A stretch of 64,000 nt of DNA from Paraburkholderia phosphatilytica (GTDB taxonomy: Bacteria > Pseudomonadota > Gammaproteobacteria > Burkholderiales > Burkholderiaceae), in NCBI RefSeq assembly GCF_003443895.1, contig NZ_QQOA01000010.1:1-64000 (forward strand), given 5' to 3'. The first letter of the stretch is position 1. Each line of letters begins with the position of its first letter. The notes beneath the pieces were generated by a model that was given only the letters and a program-made list of their open reading frames with translations, had not been told where the DNA came from and ran no database searches. Of the stretch, positions 16,686 to 25,453 are shown piece by piece. A program made the translations under genes and the position numbers.

Positions 16686-18344
16686 ATGAAAACAATCAAG
16701 CGAGCCCTCTCGGGCGTGCTGGCGTGTAGCGGGCTGCTCTTCGCCGGCGCCGCCCTTGCAGTCGGCGACAGTCCAGGCGGCCCCCGCGTCAACGAAATCA
16801 ACTTTCAGCCGCCTGCCACCCGGATCGCGGAGGAGCTCTACAACCTGCACATGATGATGTTGCTCCTGTGCACGGTGATCTTCGTCGGCGTGTTCGGCGT
16901 GATGTTCTATTCGGTCTTCGCCCACCGCAAATCGCGGGGCCACAAGGCCTCCAATTTCCATGAAAGCACCAAGGTCGAAATCATCTGGACGATCGTCCCG
17001 TTCGTGATCGTCGTGCTGATGGCGCTGCCGGCCACGAAGGCCGTCGTCGCGATGAAGGACACCACCAACGCCGATCTCACGGTCAAGGTCACCGGCTATC
17101 AGTGGAAGTGGGGCTACGACTACGTGAAGGGCGAGGGCGAGGGCATCAACTTCCTGTCCACGCTGTCCACGCCGCGTTCGGAAACGAACGGCCAGGCGCC
17201 GATCACCGATACGTACCTGCAGGAAGTCGACAACCCGCTCGTTGTGCCGGTCAACAAGAAGATCCGCATCATCACCACCGCGAACGACGTCGTGCACTCG
17301 TGGTACGTGCCAGCCTTCGGCGTGAAGCAGGACGCGATTCCGGGTTTCGTGCGCGACACGTGGTTCAAGGCCGATCGCATCGGCACGTTCCGCGGCTTCT
17401 GTACCGAACTCTGCGGCAAGGAACACGCGTTCATGCCGGTCGTGGTGAAGGTGCTGTCGGATGACGACTACACGAAGTGGGTCGACGACGAGAAGAAGAA
17501 AATGTCGGCGGCAGCGGACGATCCCAACAAGACCTACACGCTGGCCGAGCTCAAAGAGCGCGGCGAGAAGGTCTACATGGCGAACTGCGCGGTGTGCCAC
17601 CAGCCGACCGGCAAGGGCGCGGGCGCGTTCCCGGCGCTCGACGGCAGCAAGATCGCCAACGGCCCGATCGCGAACCACGTGAGCATCGTGCTGCACGGCA
17701 AGAACGCGATGCCGTCGTGGGCGCCCACGTTGTCCGACGTCGAGATCGCGTCGGTCATCACGTTCGAGCGCAACTCGTGGGGCAACCATACCGGCGACAT
17801 CCTGCAACCGCGTCAGGTTGCCGATGCGCGTAACGGCAAGATGCCCGAGGGCGGCGATCATCTGGCGGGCGGTGCGGCTGGCGCGAGCGATGCGGCAGCG
17901 GCAAGCGGCGCAGCAGCAAGTGGCGCTAGTGGCGCGGCAGCGTCGAGCGATGCAGCGGGCGCAAGCGGCGCAGCGGCAGCATCGGGCGCAGCGAGCGGCT
18001 CGGACAGCGCGGCTTCGGCCCCGCAGGCAAGCCTGCCGGCCAGCATCTATTTCGACACGGGCAAGAGCACGCTGCCCGACGACGCGAAGGCGGCCGTGCA
18101 GGCTGCAGCGGATTACGCGAAGGCGCATCCTGATGCGAAGTTCACGCTGTCGGGCTTCACCGACGCGACGGGCTCGGCAAGCACCAACGCGGATCTCGCG
18201 AAGCGCCGCGCGCAGGCGGTTCGCGATGCGCTGAAGGCAGCCGGCATCGCGGAAGACCACATCATCTTGAAGAAGCCGGAAACGATCACGGGCGGTAGCG
18301 ACGCCAAGGAAGCCCGGCGTGTTGAAATCAGCCCGGCGGCCTGA
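16686..18344 (+). CDS. coxB: Cytochrome c oxidase subunit II with cytochrome c and OmpA-like domains
   Basis: Electron-entry subunit of an aa3/caa3-type oxidase, 552 aa from ATG 16686 (AAGGAAG just upstream; ATG 16662 is the alternative). In order: signal peptide (1-26), two membrane helices (about 50-80 and 100-122), the CuA cupredoxin domain with His204, Cys239, Cys243, His247 and Met250, a cytochrome c domain with CAVCH at 301-305 and Met342 in GKNAMPSW, an Ala/Ser/Gly linker of about 50 residues, and a C-terminal OmpA/MotB-like domain (about 450-552). The last has IYFDTGKSTL, GFTDATGSAST and EARRVEI, with Asp493 and Arg508 at the spacing of the peptidoglycan-binding pair of OmpA. Ordinary subunit II lacks this domain. 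Confidence 0.95.
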   Translation: MKTIKRALSGVLACSGLLFAGAALAVGDSPGGPRVNEINFQPPATRIAEELYNLHMMMLLLCTVIFVGVFGVMFYSVFAHRKSRGHKASNFHESTKVEIIWTIVPFVIVVLMALPATKAVVAMKDTTNADLTVKVTGYQWKWGYDYVKGEGEGINFLSTLSTPRSETNGQAPITDTYLQEVDNPLVVPVNKKIRIITTANDVVHSWYVPAFGVKQDAIPGFVRDTWFKADRIGTFRGFCTELCGKEHAFMPVVVKVLSDDDYTKWVDDEKKKMSAAADDPNKTYTLAELKERGEKVYMANCAVCHQPTGKGAGAFPALDGSKIANGPIANHVSIVLHGKNAMPSWAPTLSDVEIASVITFERNSWGNHTGDILQPRQVADARNGKMPEGGDHLAGGAAGASDAAAASGAAASGASGAAASSDAAGASGAAAASGAASGSDSAASAPQASLPASIYFDTGKSTLPDDAKAAVQAAADYAKAHPDAKFTLSGFTDATGSASTNADLAKRRAQAVRDALKAAGIAEDHIILKKPETITGGSDAKEARRVEISPAA

Positions 18345-18388
18345 CGTCATACCGACGGCCGCAGCAGTATTCGTTTTAGGAGATTGTC

Positions 18389-20002
18389 ATGTCTAGCATC
18401 GGACACGATGTAGTCACGGGCCACGAGCACGGTCACGACGACCACGCGCACGCTACCCCGCATGGCTGGCGTCGCTGGCTGTTCGCCACCAACCACAAGG
18501 ACATCGGGACGCTGTACCTGCTGTTCTCGTTCATCATGTTCCTGTCCGGCGGCGTGATGGCGCTGCTGATCCGCTCGGAGCTGTTCGAGCCCGGCCTGCA
18601 GATCATGCGTCCGGAGTTCTTCAACCAGCTCACGACGATGCACGGCCTGATCATGGTGTTCGGCGCGATCATGCCGGCGTTCGTCGGTTTCGCGAACTGG
18701 ATGATCCCGCTGCAGATCGGCGCATCGGACATGGCCTTCGCGCGGATGAACAACTTCAGCTTCTGGCTGCTGCCTGTGGCGGCGGTGCTGCTGGTGGGTT
18801 CGTTCTTCGTGCCGGGCGGCGCAACCGCCGCGGGTTGGACGCTGTACGCGCCGCTCTCCACGCAGATGGGCCCGGGCATGGACTTCGCGATCTTCGCGAT
18901 CCACATCATGGGTGCCTCGTCGATCATGGGCGGCATCAACATCGTCGTCACGATCCTGAACATGCGCGCGCCCGGCCTCACGCTGATGAAGATGCCGATG
19001 TTCGTGTGGACGTGGCTGATCACCGCGTACCTGCTGATCGCCGTGATGCCGGTGCTCGCGGGCGCGATCACGATGGTGCTGTTCGACCGCCACTTCGGCA
19101 CGTCGTTCTTCAACGCGGCAGGCGGCGGCGACCCGGTTATGTACCAGCACATCTTCTGGTTCTTCGGGCACCCCGAGGTGTACATCATGATCTTGCCGGC
19201 GTTCGGGATCGTGTCGCAGGTGATCCCGGCGTTCTCGCGCAAGCCGCTGTTCGGCTATAGCTCGATGGTGTACGCGACGGCGTCGATCGCGATCCTGTCG
19301 TTCATGGTCTGGGCGCACCACATGTTCGCCACGGGCATGCCGGTCACGGGCCAGCTGTTCTTCATGTACGCGACGATGCTGATCGCGGTGCCGACGGGCG
19401 TGAAGGTGTTCAACTGGGTCGCGACGATGTGGCGCGGTTCGCTCTCGTTCGAAACGCCGATGCTGTTCGCCGTGGGCTTCCTGATCGTGTTCACGTTCGG
19501 CGGTCTGTCGGGCCTGATGCTCGCGATGGCGCCGCTCGACATCCAGTATCACGGCACCTACTTCGTGGTCGCGCACTTCCACTACGTGCTGGTGGCGGGG
19601 TCCCTATTCGCGCTGTTCTCAGGGTGGTACTACTGGTCGCCAAAATGGACCGGCTGGATGTACAACGAGACGCGCGGCAAGATCCACTTCTGGGCGTCGC
19701 TGATCTTCTTCAACCTCGCGTTCCTGCCGATGCACTTCGTCGGTCTGGCCGGCATGCCGCGTCGTTATGCCGACTACCCGGCGCAGTTCACCGACTGGAA
19801 CCAGGTCATCACGATCGGTGCGTTCGGCTTCGGTCTCGCGCAGGTGTACTTCCTGTTCGCGGTCGCGCTGCCGGCTTATCGCGGCGGCGGCGAGCACGAA
19901 AAGGCGTCGGACAAGCCGTGGGATGGCGCGACGGGCCTCGAGTGGACCGTGCCGAGCCCGGCGCCGTTCCACACGTTCGAAATTCCGCCGACGGTCGAAT
20001 AA
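18389..20002 (+). CDS. ctaD: Cytochrome c oxidase subunit I
   Basis: Catalytic heme-copper subunit of 537 aa, reducing oxygen to water and pumping protons. The N-terminus is a His-rich cytoplasmic tail (HEHGHDDHAHATPHG). Twelve helices are expected. Visible signatures are MTMHGLIMVF-like heme a ligand region (LTTMHGLIMVFGAIMP), the D-channel stretch DMAFARMNNFSFWLLP, GHPEVYIMILPAFG with the CuB ligand and key glutamate, the two CuB histidines in VWAHHMF, and the heme ligands in YFVVAHFHYVL. It is an A-type enzyme by these motifs. It follows coxB after 44 bases with a GGAG ribosome binding site. Confidence 0.98.
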   Translation: MSSIGHDVVTGHEHGHDDHAHATPHGWRRWLFATNHKDIGTLYLLFSFIMFLSGGVMALLIRSELFEPGLQIMRPEFFNQLTTMHGLIMVFGAIMPAFVGFANWMIPLQIGASDMAFARMNNFSFWLLPVAAVLLVGSFFVPGGATAAGWTLYAPLSTQMGPGMDFAIFAIHIMGASSIMGGINIVVTILNMRAPGLTLMKMPMFVWTWLITAYLLIAVMPVLAGAITMVLFDRHFGTSFFNAAGGGDPVMYQHIFWFFGHPEVYIMILPAFGIVSQVIPAFSRKPLFGYSSMVYATASIAILSFMVWAHHMFATGMPVTGQLFFMYATMLIAVPTGVKVFNWVATMWRGSLSFETPMLFAVGFLIVFTFGGLSGLMLAMAPLDIQYHGTYFVVAHFHYVLVAGSLFALFSGWYYWSPKWTGWMYNETRGKIHFWASLIFFNLAFLPMHFVGLAGMPRRYADYPAQFTDWNQVITIGAFGFGLAQVYFLFAVALPAYRGGGEHEKASDKPWDGATGLEWTVPSPAPFHTFEIPPTVE

Positions 20003-20129
20003 TCGATCGGCCGGAAGCAGCACCAAGCCAAGCTAATACGGAGTCCGGCTTCGCTTCGCTGCGAAGCCGGGTTTCGCGAGGCGGTCAGGGCCGCCTCGAT
20101 TTCAAACCGCAGGTTCAGGGAAGTTCAGC

Positions 20130-20264
20130 ATGACCGGCAGTCCACAAAAAAGACGGTCGCCCGAAGAGATTCGCAAGGGCAACATCAGGCTCGGCCTGAT
20201 CCTGTTCGCGATCGTGGCCGCTTTTTTTGTGGGGATCTTCGTCAAGCAATGCTTTTTCGCGTGA
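20130..20264 (+). CDS. Cytochrome oxidase small assembly protein, 44 aa
   Basis: A 44-residue single-span membrane peptide, MTGSPQKRRSPEEIRKGNIR followed by a hydrophobic segment (LGLILFAIVAAFFVGIFV) and the ending KQCFFA. The positive N-terminal half predicts an N-in topology. The position between ctaD and ctaG and the sequence pattern match short peptides annotated as cytochrome oxidase small assembly proteins in Burkholderiales. No role for this peptide can be read from the sequence itself. Confidence 0.8.
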   Translation: MTGSPQKRRSPEEIRKGNIRLGLILFAIVAAFFVGIFVKQCFFA

Positions 20265-20310
20265 CGTCGTGGCCCGTTTGTTTTGACGTGATGTTCGCCA
20301 GGAATTCGTG

Positions 20311-20892
20311 ATGTCGACGCAGCCCCCCGCCGAGGCCGATCGCTCTTTCAACCGGCCGATGCTGATCAAGCTCGTCGTCGTCGCGTTCCTGATGTTCGGT
20401 TTCGGGTTCGCGCTGGTGCCGATGTACCGCGCGATCTGCCAGGTCACCGGCATCAATAACCTGGTGCAGCGCGATACGACGCTGCGCGACGCGAAGAATA
20501 CGCAGGTCGACATGGCCCGCACGATCTCGGTCGAATTCGACGCGAACGCGCGCGGGCCGCTGGGTTTCATGCCGGAGCAGCGTTCGCTCGACGTGCATCC
20601 GGGCGAAGTGATGACGGTGATGTACGACGTATCGAACCAGCAGGACCGGACGGTGCAGGCGCAGGCGATCCCGAGCTACGCACCGCGAGAGGCAACCGAG
20701 TATTTCCGCAAGATCGAGTGCTTCTGCTTCACGCAGCAGACGCTGCAAGCGCACGAATCGAAGCGGATGCCCGTGGTGTTCGTCGTCGATAAAAAGCTGC
20801 CGAAGGATGTGAAGACGATCACGCTGTCGTACACGTTCTTCGAGCTGAACACGCCGGCGCCGGCTGCGGCCGACACGAAGAATCCGGCATGA
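20311..20892 (+). CDS. ctaG: Cytochrome c oxidase assembly protein CtaG (Cox11)
   Basis: Membrane-anchored copper chaperone that builds the CuB centre of subunit I. It has 193 aa from ATG 20311 (an in-frame GTG precedes it directly; AGGA is at 20299-20302). One N-terminal helix (LIKLVVVAFLMFGFGFALV) is followed by the periplasmic beta domain with the paired copper-binding cysteines in IECFCFTQQTL. The end of the gene overlaps the next start as ATGA. Confidence 0.96.
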   Translation: MSTQPPAEADRSFNRPMLIKLVVVAFLMFGFGFALVPMYRAICQVTGINNLVQRDTTLRDAKNTQVDMARTISVEFDANARGPLGFMPEQRSLDVHPGEVMTVMYDVSNQQDRTVQAQAIPSYAPREATEYFRKIECFCFTQQTLQAHESKRMPVVFVVDKKLPKDVKTITLSYTFFELNTPAPAAADTKNPA

Positions 20893-21143
20893 CGGGGCGT
20901 TCGATGAAGGCGGAGACGGCCATGGACGGTAGCGGCGGCAACGGTGGCAGTGGCGCCCGCAAGAGCAGTTTCGGGCAGTCGATGAAGGCGGTGCTGTGGT
21001 CGTTTTTCGGCGTGCGCAAGCGCCGCGACCTCGAAGCCGATGCGACGCAGCTGAATCCGGTGCATCTGATCATCGCGGCGCTGCTGGGCGCGGCGATTTT
21101 CATCGGCATCCTGATCGCCGTCGTGCACTTCGTGGTCGGCTGA
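20889..21143 (+). CDS. DUF2970 small membrane protein
   Basis: An 84-residue protein with a Gly/Ser-rich N-terminus and one C-terminal transmembrane span (LIIAALLGAAIFIGILIAVVHFVV). The central stretch KAVLWSFFGVRKRRDLEAD is typical of DUF2970 proteins, which sit in oxidase loci of beta-proteobacteria. Start overlaps the ctaG stop by four bases; an internal ATG at 20904 or 20931 cannot be ruled out. Function unknown, presumably oxidase assembly or stability. Confidence 0.85.
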   Translation: MTGRSMKAETAMDGSGGNGGSGARKSSFGQSMKAVLWSFFGVRKRRDLEADATQLNPVHLIIAALLGAAIFIGILIAVVHFVVG

Positions 21144-21278
21144 AACATGGAGACGCGCCAGGCGAGCCTGGCGTGCAAGAGAGATACACACGGAGCAGCG
21201 CGAAGCGACGCGCTGTCGATTACAGGCCGGATTCAACCGGCCCGAGCGGAACAACTGGACTGAAGTGGAGAATCAAGA

Positions 21279-22136
21279 ATGAGCGGTCAAAACGATAGCC
21301 CGTACTACTTCGTGCCGCACCCGTCCCGGCACCCGATCACCGCGGCGCTCGGGCTGCTGGTGATTCTGGGTTCGCTGGCGGCGTGGGTGAACGGCGAGCC
21401 GTGGGCGCCTTTCACCGCGCTGGCCGGCTTGCTGTGGCTGCTCTTCGTGCTGTGGCACTGGTTCGGCGACGCGATCTCCGAGTCCGAAGGCGGCATGTAC
21501 GGCAAGCGCGTCGACAAGTCGTACCGCTGGAGCATGAGCTGGTTCATCTTCTCCGAAGTGATGTTCTTCGGCGCGTTCTTCGGTGCGCTGTTCTACGCCC
21601 GCGAGATCGCCCTGCATCAGCTCGGCAGCCTCGACTACAAGCTGATCTGGCCGGATTTCTCGGCGGTGTGGCCGAACAACGGTCCCGCTGCGCTCGTCGG
21701 CACGTTCAAGTCGATGACGCCGTGGCCGGTGCCGACCATCAACACGGCACTGCTGCTGTCGTCGGGCGCCACGCTGACGGTGTCGCACCACGCGCTGCGC
21801 GACGATCACCGTACCAAGGCGATCGGCTGGCTCGCCGCGACGATCGTGCTGGGCCTGTGCTTCCTGTTCCTGCAAGGCTTCGAGTATTACCACGCGTATA
21901 ACGAGCTGAACCTGACGCTCGCGTCCGGCGTGTACGGCTCGACGTTCTTCCTGCTCACCGGCTTCCACGGCTTCCACGTGTTCCTCGGCGGCACGATGCT
22001 CACCGTCGTGCTGGTGCGGATGATCCGGGGTCACTTCAAGCCCGATCACCACTTCGCATTCGAAGGCGCGGCGTGGTACTGGCACTTCGTCGACGTCGTG
22101 TGGCTGGGTCTGTACGTCGTCGTGTACTGGCTGTAA
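21279..22136 (+). CDS. ctaE: Cytochrome c oxidase subunit III
   Basis: Third core subunit of the aa3-type oxidase, 285 aa with about seven membrane spans. It starts MSGQNDSPYYFVPHPSRHPI, and has the family stretches MSWFIFSEVMFFGAFFGALFY, LQGFEYYHAY and FHGFHVFLGG, and ends with the conserved WYWHFVDVVWLGLYVVVY. Subunit III stabilises proton uptake by subunit I. GGAG precedes the start. The following 270 bases, up to a convergent small gene, hold no feature that I can support. Confidence 0.97.
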   Translation: MSGQNDSPYYFVPHPSRHPITAALGLLVILGSLAAWVNGEPWAPFTALAGLLWLLFVLWHWFGDAISESEGGMYGKRVDKSYRWSMSWFIFSEVMFFGAFFGALFYAREIALHQLGSLDYKLIWPDFSAVWPNNGPAALVGTFKSMTPWPVPTINTALLLSSGATLTVSHHALRDDHRTKAIGWLAATIVLGLCFLFLQGFEYYHAYNELNLTLASGVYGSTFFLLTGFHGFHVFLGGTMLTVVLVRMIRGHFKPDHHFAFEGAAWYWHFVDVVWLGLYVVVYWL

Positions 22137-22407
22137 GCGGGGTTGCTACGCTAACGAGGAAGGAACCGGCGTTCGCGCGGCGCATCGAACATGCAGCGCG
22201 AGGGCCGGCCAGACCGCCGTCCAACTGACCGCGGCGCGAAGTGAACACAGGTTTGAATCGCAGCGCCGCCCTCGACCCACGTCACGGCGGCGTTGTGCTT
22301 GATGGGTGTGGAATGCAGGGGCGTGGTAGGCGCGATGCGGTGCGACGCAGCGTCTCACCCAGCCGGGCGCTCGGGTTCACGGCGCGAGCCGCATATCCCG
22401 TGTCAGG

Positions 22408-22617
22408 CTAACGGCCGAGCGGAATGCCGGTCGACTGGATCCAGCCCATCCAGTGTGCGAAGAGGATGAACAGGAACAGCGAGATGGACAGTCCGACCCG
22501 CGTCGCGAGGGACCACACCATGCGCTTCGACTGGCCCTTGTCGTGCACCATGAAGTACAGGGCCGAGATCATGCTGGCGATGATCAGTACGAAGGCGATG
22601 GGAACGAGTATGTGCAT
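22408..22617 (-). CDS. DUF2909 twin-transmembrane protein
   Basis: A 69-residue protein with two hydrophobic helices (ILVPIAFVLIIASMISALYF and ISLFLFILFAHWMGWI) joined by a short charged loop. The start MHILVPIAFV at 22617 is internal to a much longer open frame that runs through the SURF1 gene and is not real. The pattern matches the small twin-TM DUF2909 proteins found next to SURF1 in oxidase loci. It is divergent from the SURF1 gene and convergent with ctaE. Confidence 0.85.
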   Translation of the reverse strand: MHILVPIAFVLIIASMISALYFMVHDKGQSKRMVWSLATRVGLSISLFLFILFAHWMGWIQSTGIPLGR

Positions 22618-22704
22618 GGAAGCAGCGAAATATCGAAAGCGTAAAGACGATTGGGTCATTATCTCACCGTGCGTCCCGGGGCGCGCGGCGTTGGTGCGGG
22701 CACA

Positions 22705-23421
22705 ATGAAGATCCGCTGGATGCCCGCGCTGCTGATCCTGATCGTCGTCGCCGTGACGGTGCGGCTCGGCTTCTGGCAGCGCGACCGCGCGCATCAGAAG
22801 GAAGCGCTCGAGGCGCGCATCACGCAGTTCGAAAACGCGCCGGCGCAGCAGCTGAGCGCGGCGCCGGTCGCGCTGAAGGACATCGAGTTTCATCGCGTGA
22901 AGGCGGTGGGGCGTTTTCTGACCGACTACGTCGTCTATCTGGATAATCGCCCGTATAACGACCAGCCGGGCTTTTACGTGGTGATGCCGCTTAAACTCGC
23001 TGACGGCGGCGTCGTGCTCGTGAATCGCGGCTGGTTGCCGCGCAACCAGGACAATCGCACGACGATCGCGCCGTACACGACGCCGGAGGGCGATGTCGAA
23101 GTGGAAGGCATCGCGCGCGCGGATGCGTCGAAGGCGTTCGAACTCGGGCAGGGCGGCTCGGCGCCGCATCAGCGAATCCGGCAGAATCTCGACGTCACCG
23201 CGTACGCGGCGGAAACCGGCTTGCCGCTGCAGCCGTTCGTGATCCAGCAGAGTAGCGACGACCACGACGGACTGGTGCGCAACTGGCCCGTCCCGACGAT
23301 GGATGTCGGGCGCAACTATGGCTACATGCTCCAGTGGTGGGGCATGGCGGTCGCGGCCGTCGCATTCGGGCTGTACGCCGCGCGCCGCGCGGCGAAGAAG
23401 GAACAGGCGCCGACGGTTTGA
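22705..23421 (+). CDS. SURF1-family oxidase assembly protein
   Basis: Membrane protein of 238 aa that helps deliver heme A to subunit I. Two spans, near the N-terminus (WMPALLILIVVAVTVRLGFW) and the C-terminus (MLQWWGMAVAAVAFGLYAA), enclose a periplasmic domain with the conserved LGFWQRDRAHQKEAL, PGFYVVMPLKL and VLVNRGWLPR. The ATG at 22705 is chosen because it fits the family start; the frame is open 54 bases further upstream. Confidence 0.93.
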   Translation: MKIRWMPALLILIVVAVTVRLGFWQRDRAHQKEALEARITQFENAPAQQLSAAPVALKDIEFHRVKAVGRFLTDYVVYLDNRPYNDQPGFYVVMPLKLADGGVVLVNRGWLPRNQDNRTTIAPYTTPEGDVEVEGIARADASKAFELGQGGSAPHQRIRQNLDVTAYAAETGLPLQPFVIQQSSDDHDGLVRNWPVPTMDVGRNYGYMLQWWGMAVAAVAFGLYAARRAAKKEQAPTV

Positions 23422-23616
23422 CGGCGACGGCGGCGCGAGGGCGCTTCAACGCGCCCGCGAGTTATTCGCGAAGCGCGATCCACGCCGCACGGCGTGCGTA
23501 CCACGTAGCGTCATAAGGCCGCAGTGTCGGACATCGCCGTCCGATCCGGGCGATCATTTCGAAGCAGCGGACTGGGCACCTCGTGCCGCCGGTCCAACAT
23601 GAAAAGAGGTTCAGTA

Positions 23617-24300
23617 GTGTCGACGCCATCCCCCCGCTCACAGCAGTCGAATCCGTCATCGGCCGGGGCGCGCGCCGCGGGCAGCGCGTCGGGCCGGACG
23701 AACCCGGGCGCGCGCCAGGGTTCGTGGCGGCGGGGCCGCTGGACGCTGCTGCTGCTCGCCGTGATCTGCGCGGCGCCGATCATCGGGTCCTATCTCACCT
23801 ATTACGTGTTCAAGCCCGCTGGCGGCACCACGAGCTACGGTGCGCTGATCCAGCCGCAACGGCCGATTCCGGAGTCGCTCACGGTGACTGGCGCCGATGG
23901 CAAGAGCGTCCCGCTCGCATCGCTGCGCGGCCGCTGGCTGATGATCTCGGTCGACAGCAGCGCCTGCGACAAGACCTGCGCGACCAAGCTGTACTTCATG
24001 CGGCAGGTGCGCGCTACGCAGGGCGGCGAGCGCGGGCGCGTCGTCGAAGTCTGGCTGCGCACCGATAGCACGCCGGTGCCCGACGTGATCCGCAACGCGT
24101 ATCCGGACACGCAGACGTACGTCGCCGATCCTGCTGCACTGGCCGCATGGTTGCCGGTCGATGCCGGCACGACGCTGCAGGATCACATCTTCGTGGTCGA
24201 CCCGAACGGCAACCTGATGGAGCGCTTCCCGAAGGATCCGAACCCGACGAAGATCAAGGGCGACATCACGAAGCTGCTGAAATGGTCGAGCATCGGCTGA
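23617..24300 (+). CDS. SCO-like membrane-anchored thioredoxin-fold protein
   Basis: A 227-residue protein in the oxidase locus. A Ser/Arg-rich N-terminus is followed by one transmembrane span (WTLLLLAVICAAPIIGSYL) and a periplasmic thioredoxin-like domain. It keeps a CxxxC pair (ACDKTCATKL) and a histidine in LQDHIFVVDPNGN at the place of the SCO copper ligands, although overall similarity to SCO is low. Such proteins are annotated only as cytochrome oxidase biogenesis transmembrane proteins. GTG 23617 has GAGG at good spacing; ATG 23599 is the alternative. ctaA follows 31 bases downstream. Confidence 0.82.
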   Translation: MSTPSPRSQQSNPSSAGARAAGSASGRTNPGARQGSWRRGRWTLLLLAVICAAPIIGSYLTYYVFKPAGGTTSYGALIQPQRPIPESLTVTGADGKSVPLASLRGRWLMISVDSSACDKTCATKLYFMRQVRATQGGERGRVVEVWLRTDSTPVPDVIRNAYPDTQTYVADPAALAAWLPVDAGTTLQDHIFVVDPNGNLMERFPKDPNPTKIKGDITKLLKWSSIG

Positions 24301-24331
24301 TTCGCCTGGCTCGCGACACAAACAGGACACC

Positions 24332-25444
24332 ATGTTTTACGTATTGCAACTCGGACTGATCGGCCTCTGCATCGCGCTGCTGCCGCTGTCGTACGTCTGG
24401 GTGAAGGCGGACGACAACAAGTTCCGCAAGCTCGTCTGGGTGACGACCTTCCTCACGCTCGATCTGGTGATGTTCGGCGGCTTCACGCGGCTGACGGATT
24501 CGGGCCTCGGCTGCCCCGACTGGCCCGGCTGCTATGGCACGTCGTCGCCGTTCATCGCGCACACGCAGATCGCTGCCGCGTTTGCCGCGATGCCGACGGG
24601 GCCGGTGAGCATGTCGAAGGCGTGGATCGAGATGATCCACCGCTACTTTGCGATGGCGATCGGCGTGCTGATCATCGCGCAGATGGTGCTCGCGTGGACC
24701 GCGAAGCTGCGCCGCCGTCCGCTGCACGTGTCGCCGTGGTGGCCGACGTCGCTGCTGCTGCTGATCGTCGTGCAGGGCGTCTTCGGCGCGTTGACCGTCA
24801 CGATGAAGCTCCAGCCGATCATCGTGACCACGCACCTGATGCTCGGCCTCGCGCTGCTCGGCACGCTCGGCTGGTTCGCCGCGCGGCAGACGCCGCTGCC
24901 CGCGTACGAGCCCGATGCCGGCCGCTGGCGCGCCGCGGCGCTTGCCGCGCTGGCGCTGCTCGTCGTGCAGATCGCGCTGGGCGGCTGGGTCAGCACGAAC
25001 TACGCGGTCCTCGCGTGCACCGACTTCCCGACCTGCAACGGCCAGTGGATTCCGCCGATGGATTTCGCGCACGGGTTCCACCTGTGGCGCGCGCTCGGCA
25101 TGAACGGCGACGGCGACTACATCACGCAGGCGGCGCTGGTGGCGATCCACTGGACGCATCGCACCTTCGCATTCGTCGTGATCGCTTATCTGGTGTGGTT
25201 CGCGCTGCGGATGCGCCGCTACGAATCACTGCGGCGGCCGGCCAACGGCGTATTGCTGGTGGTCGCGATCCAGTTCGCGACGGGCCTGTCGAACATCGTG
25301 CTGCAGTGGCCGTTGCCGGTTGCGGTGGCTCACAACGGCGGCGCCGCGATCCTGCTGCTGCTCGTCGTCATGCTAAACTTTCGAATCGCCTATAGCCGTC
25401 CCGGCCGCGCCGCTGTACCCGCGCGCGACGCCGCGCCAGCGTGA
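24332..25444 (+). CDS. ctaA: Heme A synthase (COX15/CtaA)
   Basis: Oxidises the methyl group of heme O to give heme A for the oxidase. The 370-residue membrane protein has eight predicted spans. Four heme-ligand histidines are in EMIHRYFAM, TTHLMLGLAL, AIHWTHRTFAF and VAHNGGAAIL. TRLTDSGLGCPDWPGCYG is the family signature with a CxxxxxC pair; a second pair, ACTDFPTC, occurs in the second half. It is followed at once by ctaB, the preceding step of the pathway. Confidence 0.97.
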   Translation: MFYVLQLGLIGLCIALLPLSYVWVKADDNKFRKLVWVTTFLTLDLVMFGGFTRLTDSGLGCPDWPGCYGTSSPFIAHTQIAAAFAAMPTGPVSMSKAWIEMIHRYFAMAIGVLIIAQMVLAWTAKLRRRPLHVSPWWPTSLLLLIVVQGVFGALTVTMKLQPIIVTTHLMLGLALLGTLGWFAARQTPLPAYEPDAGRWRAAALAALALLVVQIALGGWVSTNYAVLACTDFPTCNGQWIPPMDFAHGFHLWRALGMNGDGDYITQAALVAIHWTHRTFAFVVIAYLVWFALRMRRYESLRRPANGVLLVVAIQFATGLSNIVLQWPLPVAVAHNGGAAILLLLVVMLNFRIAYSRPGRAAVPARDAAPA

Positions 25445-25453
25445 TTGCACACC

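Noticed and set aside
22137-22407. Possible small genes between ctaE and the twin-TM gene
   Set aside because: Short frames there have no ribosome binding site, hydrophobic span or family similarity.
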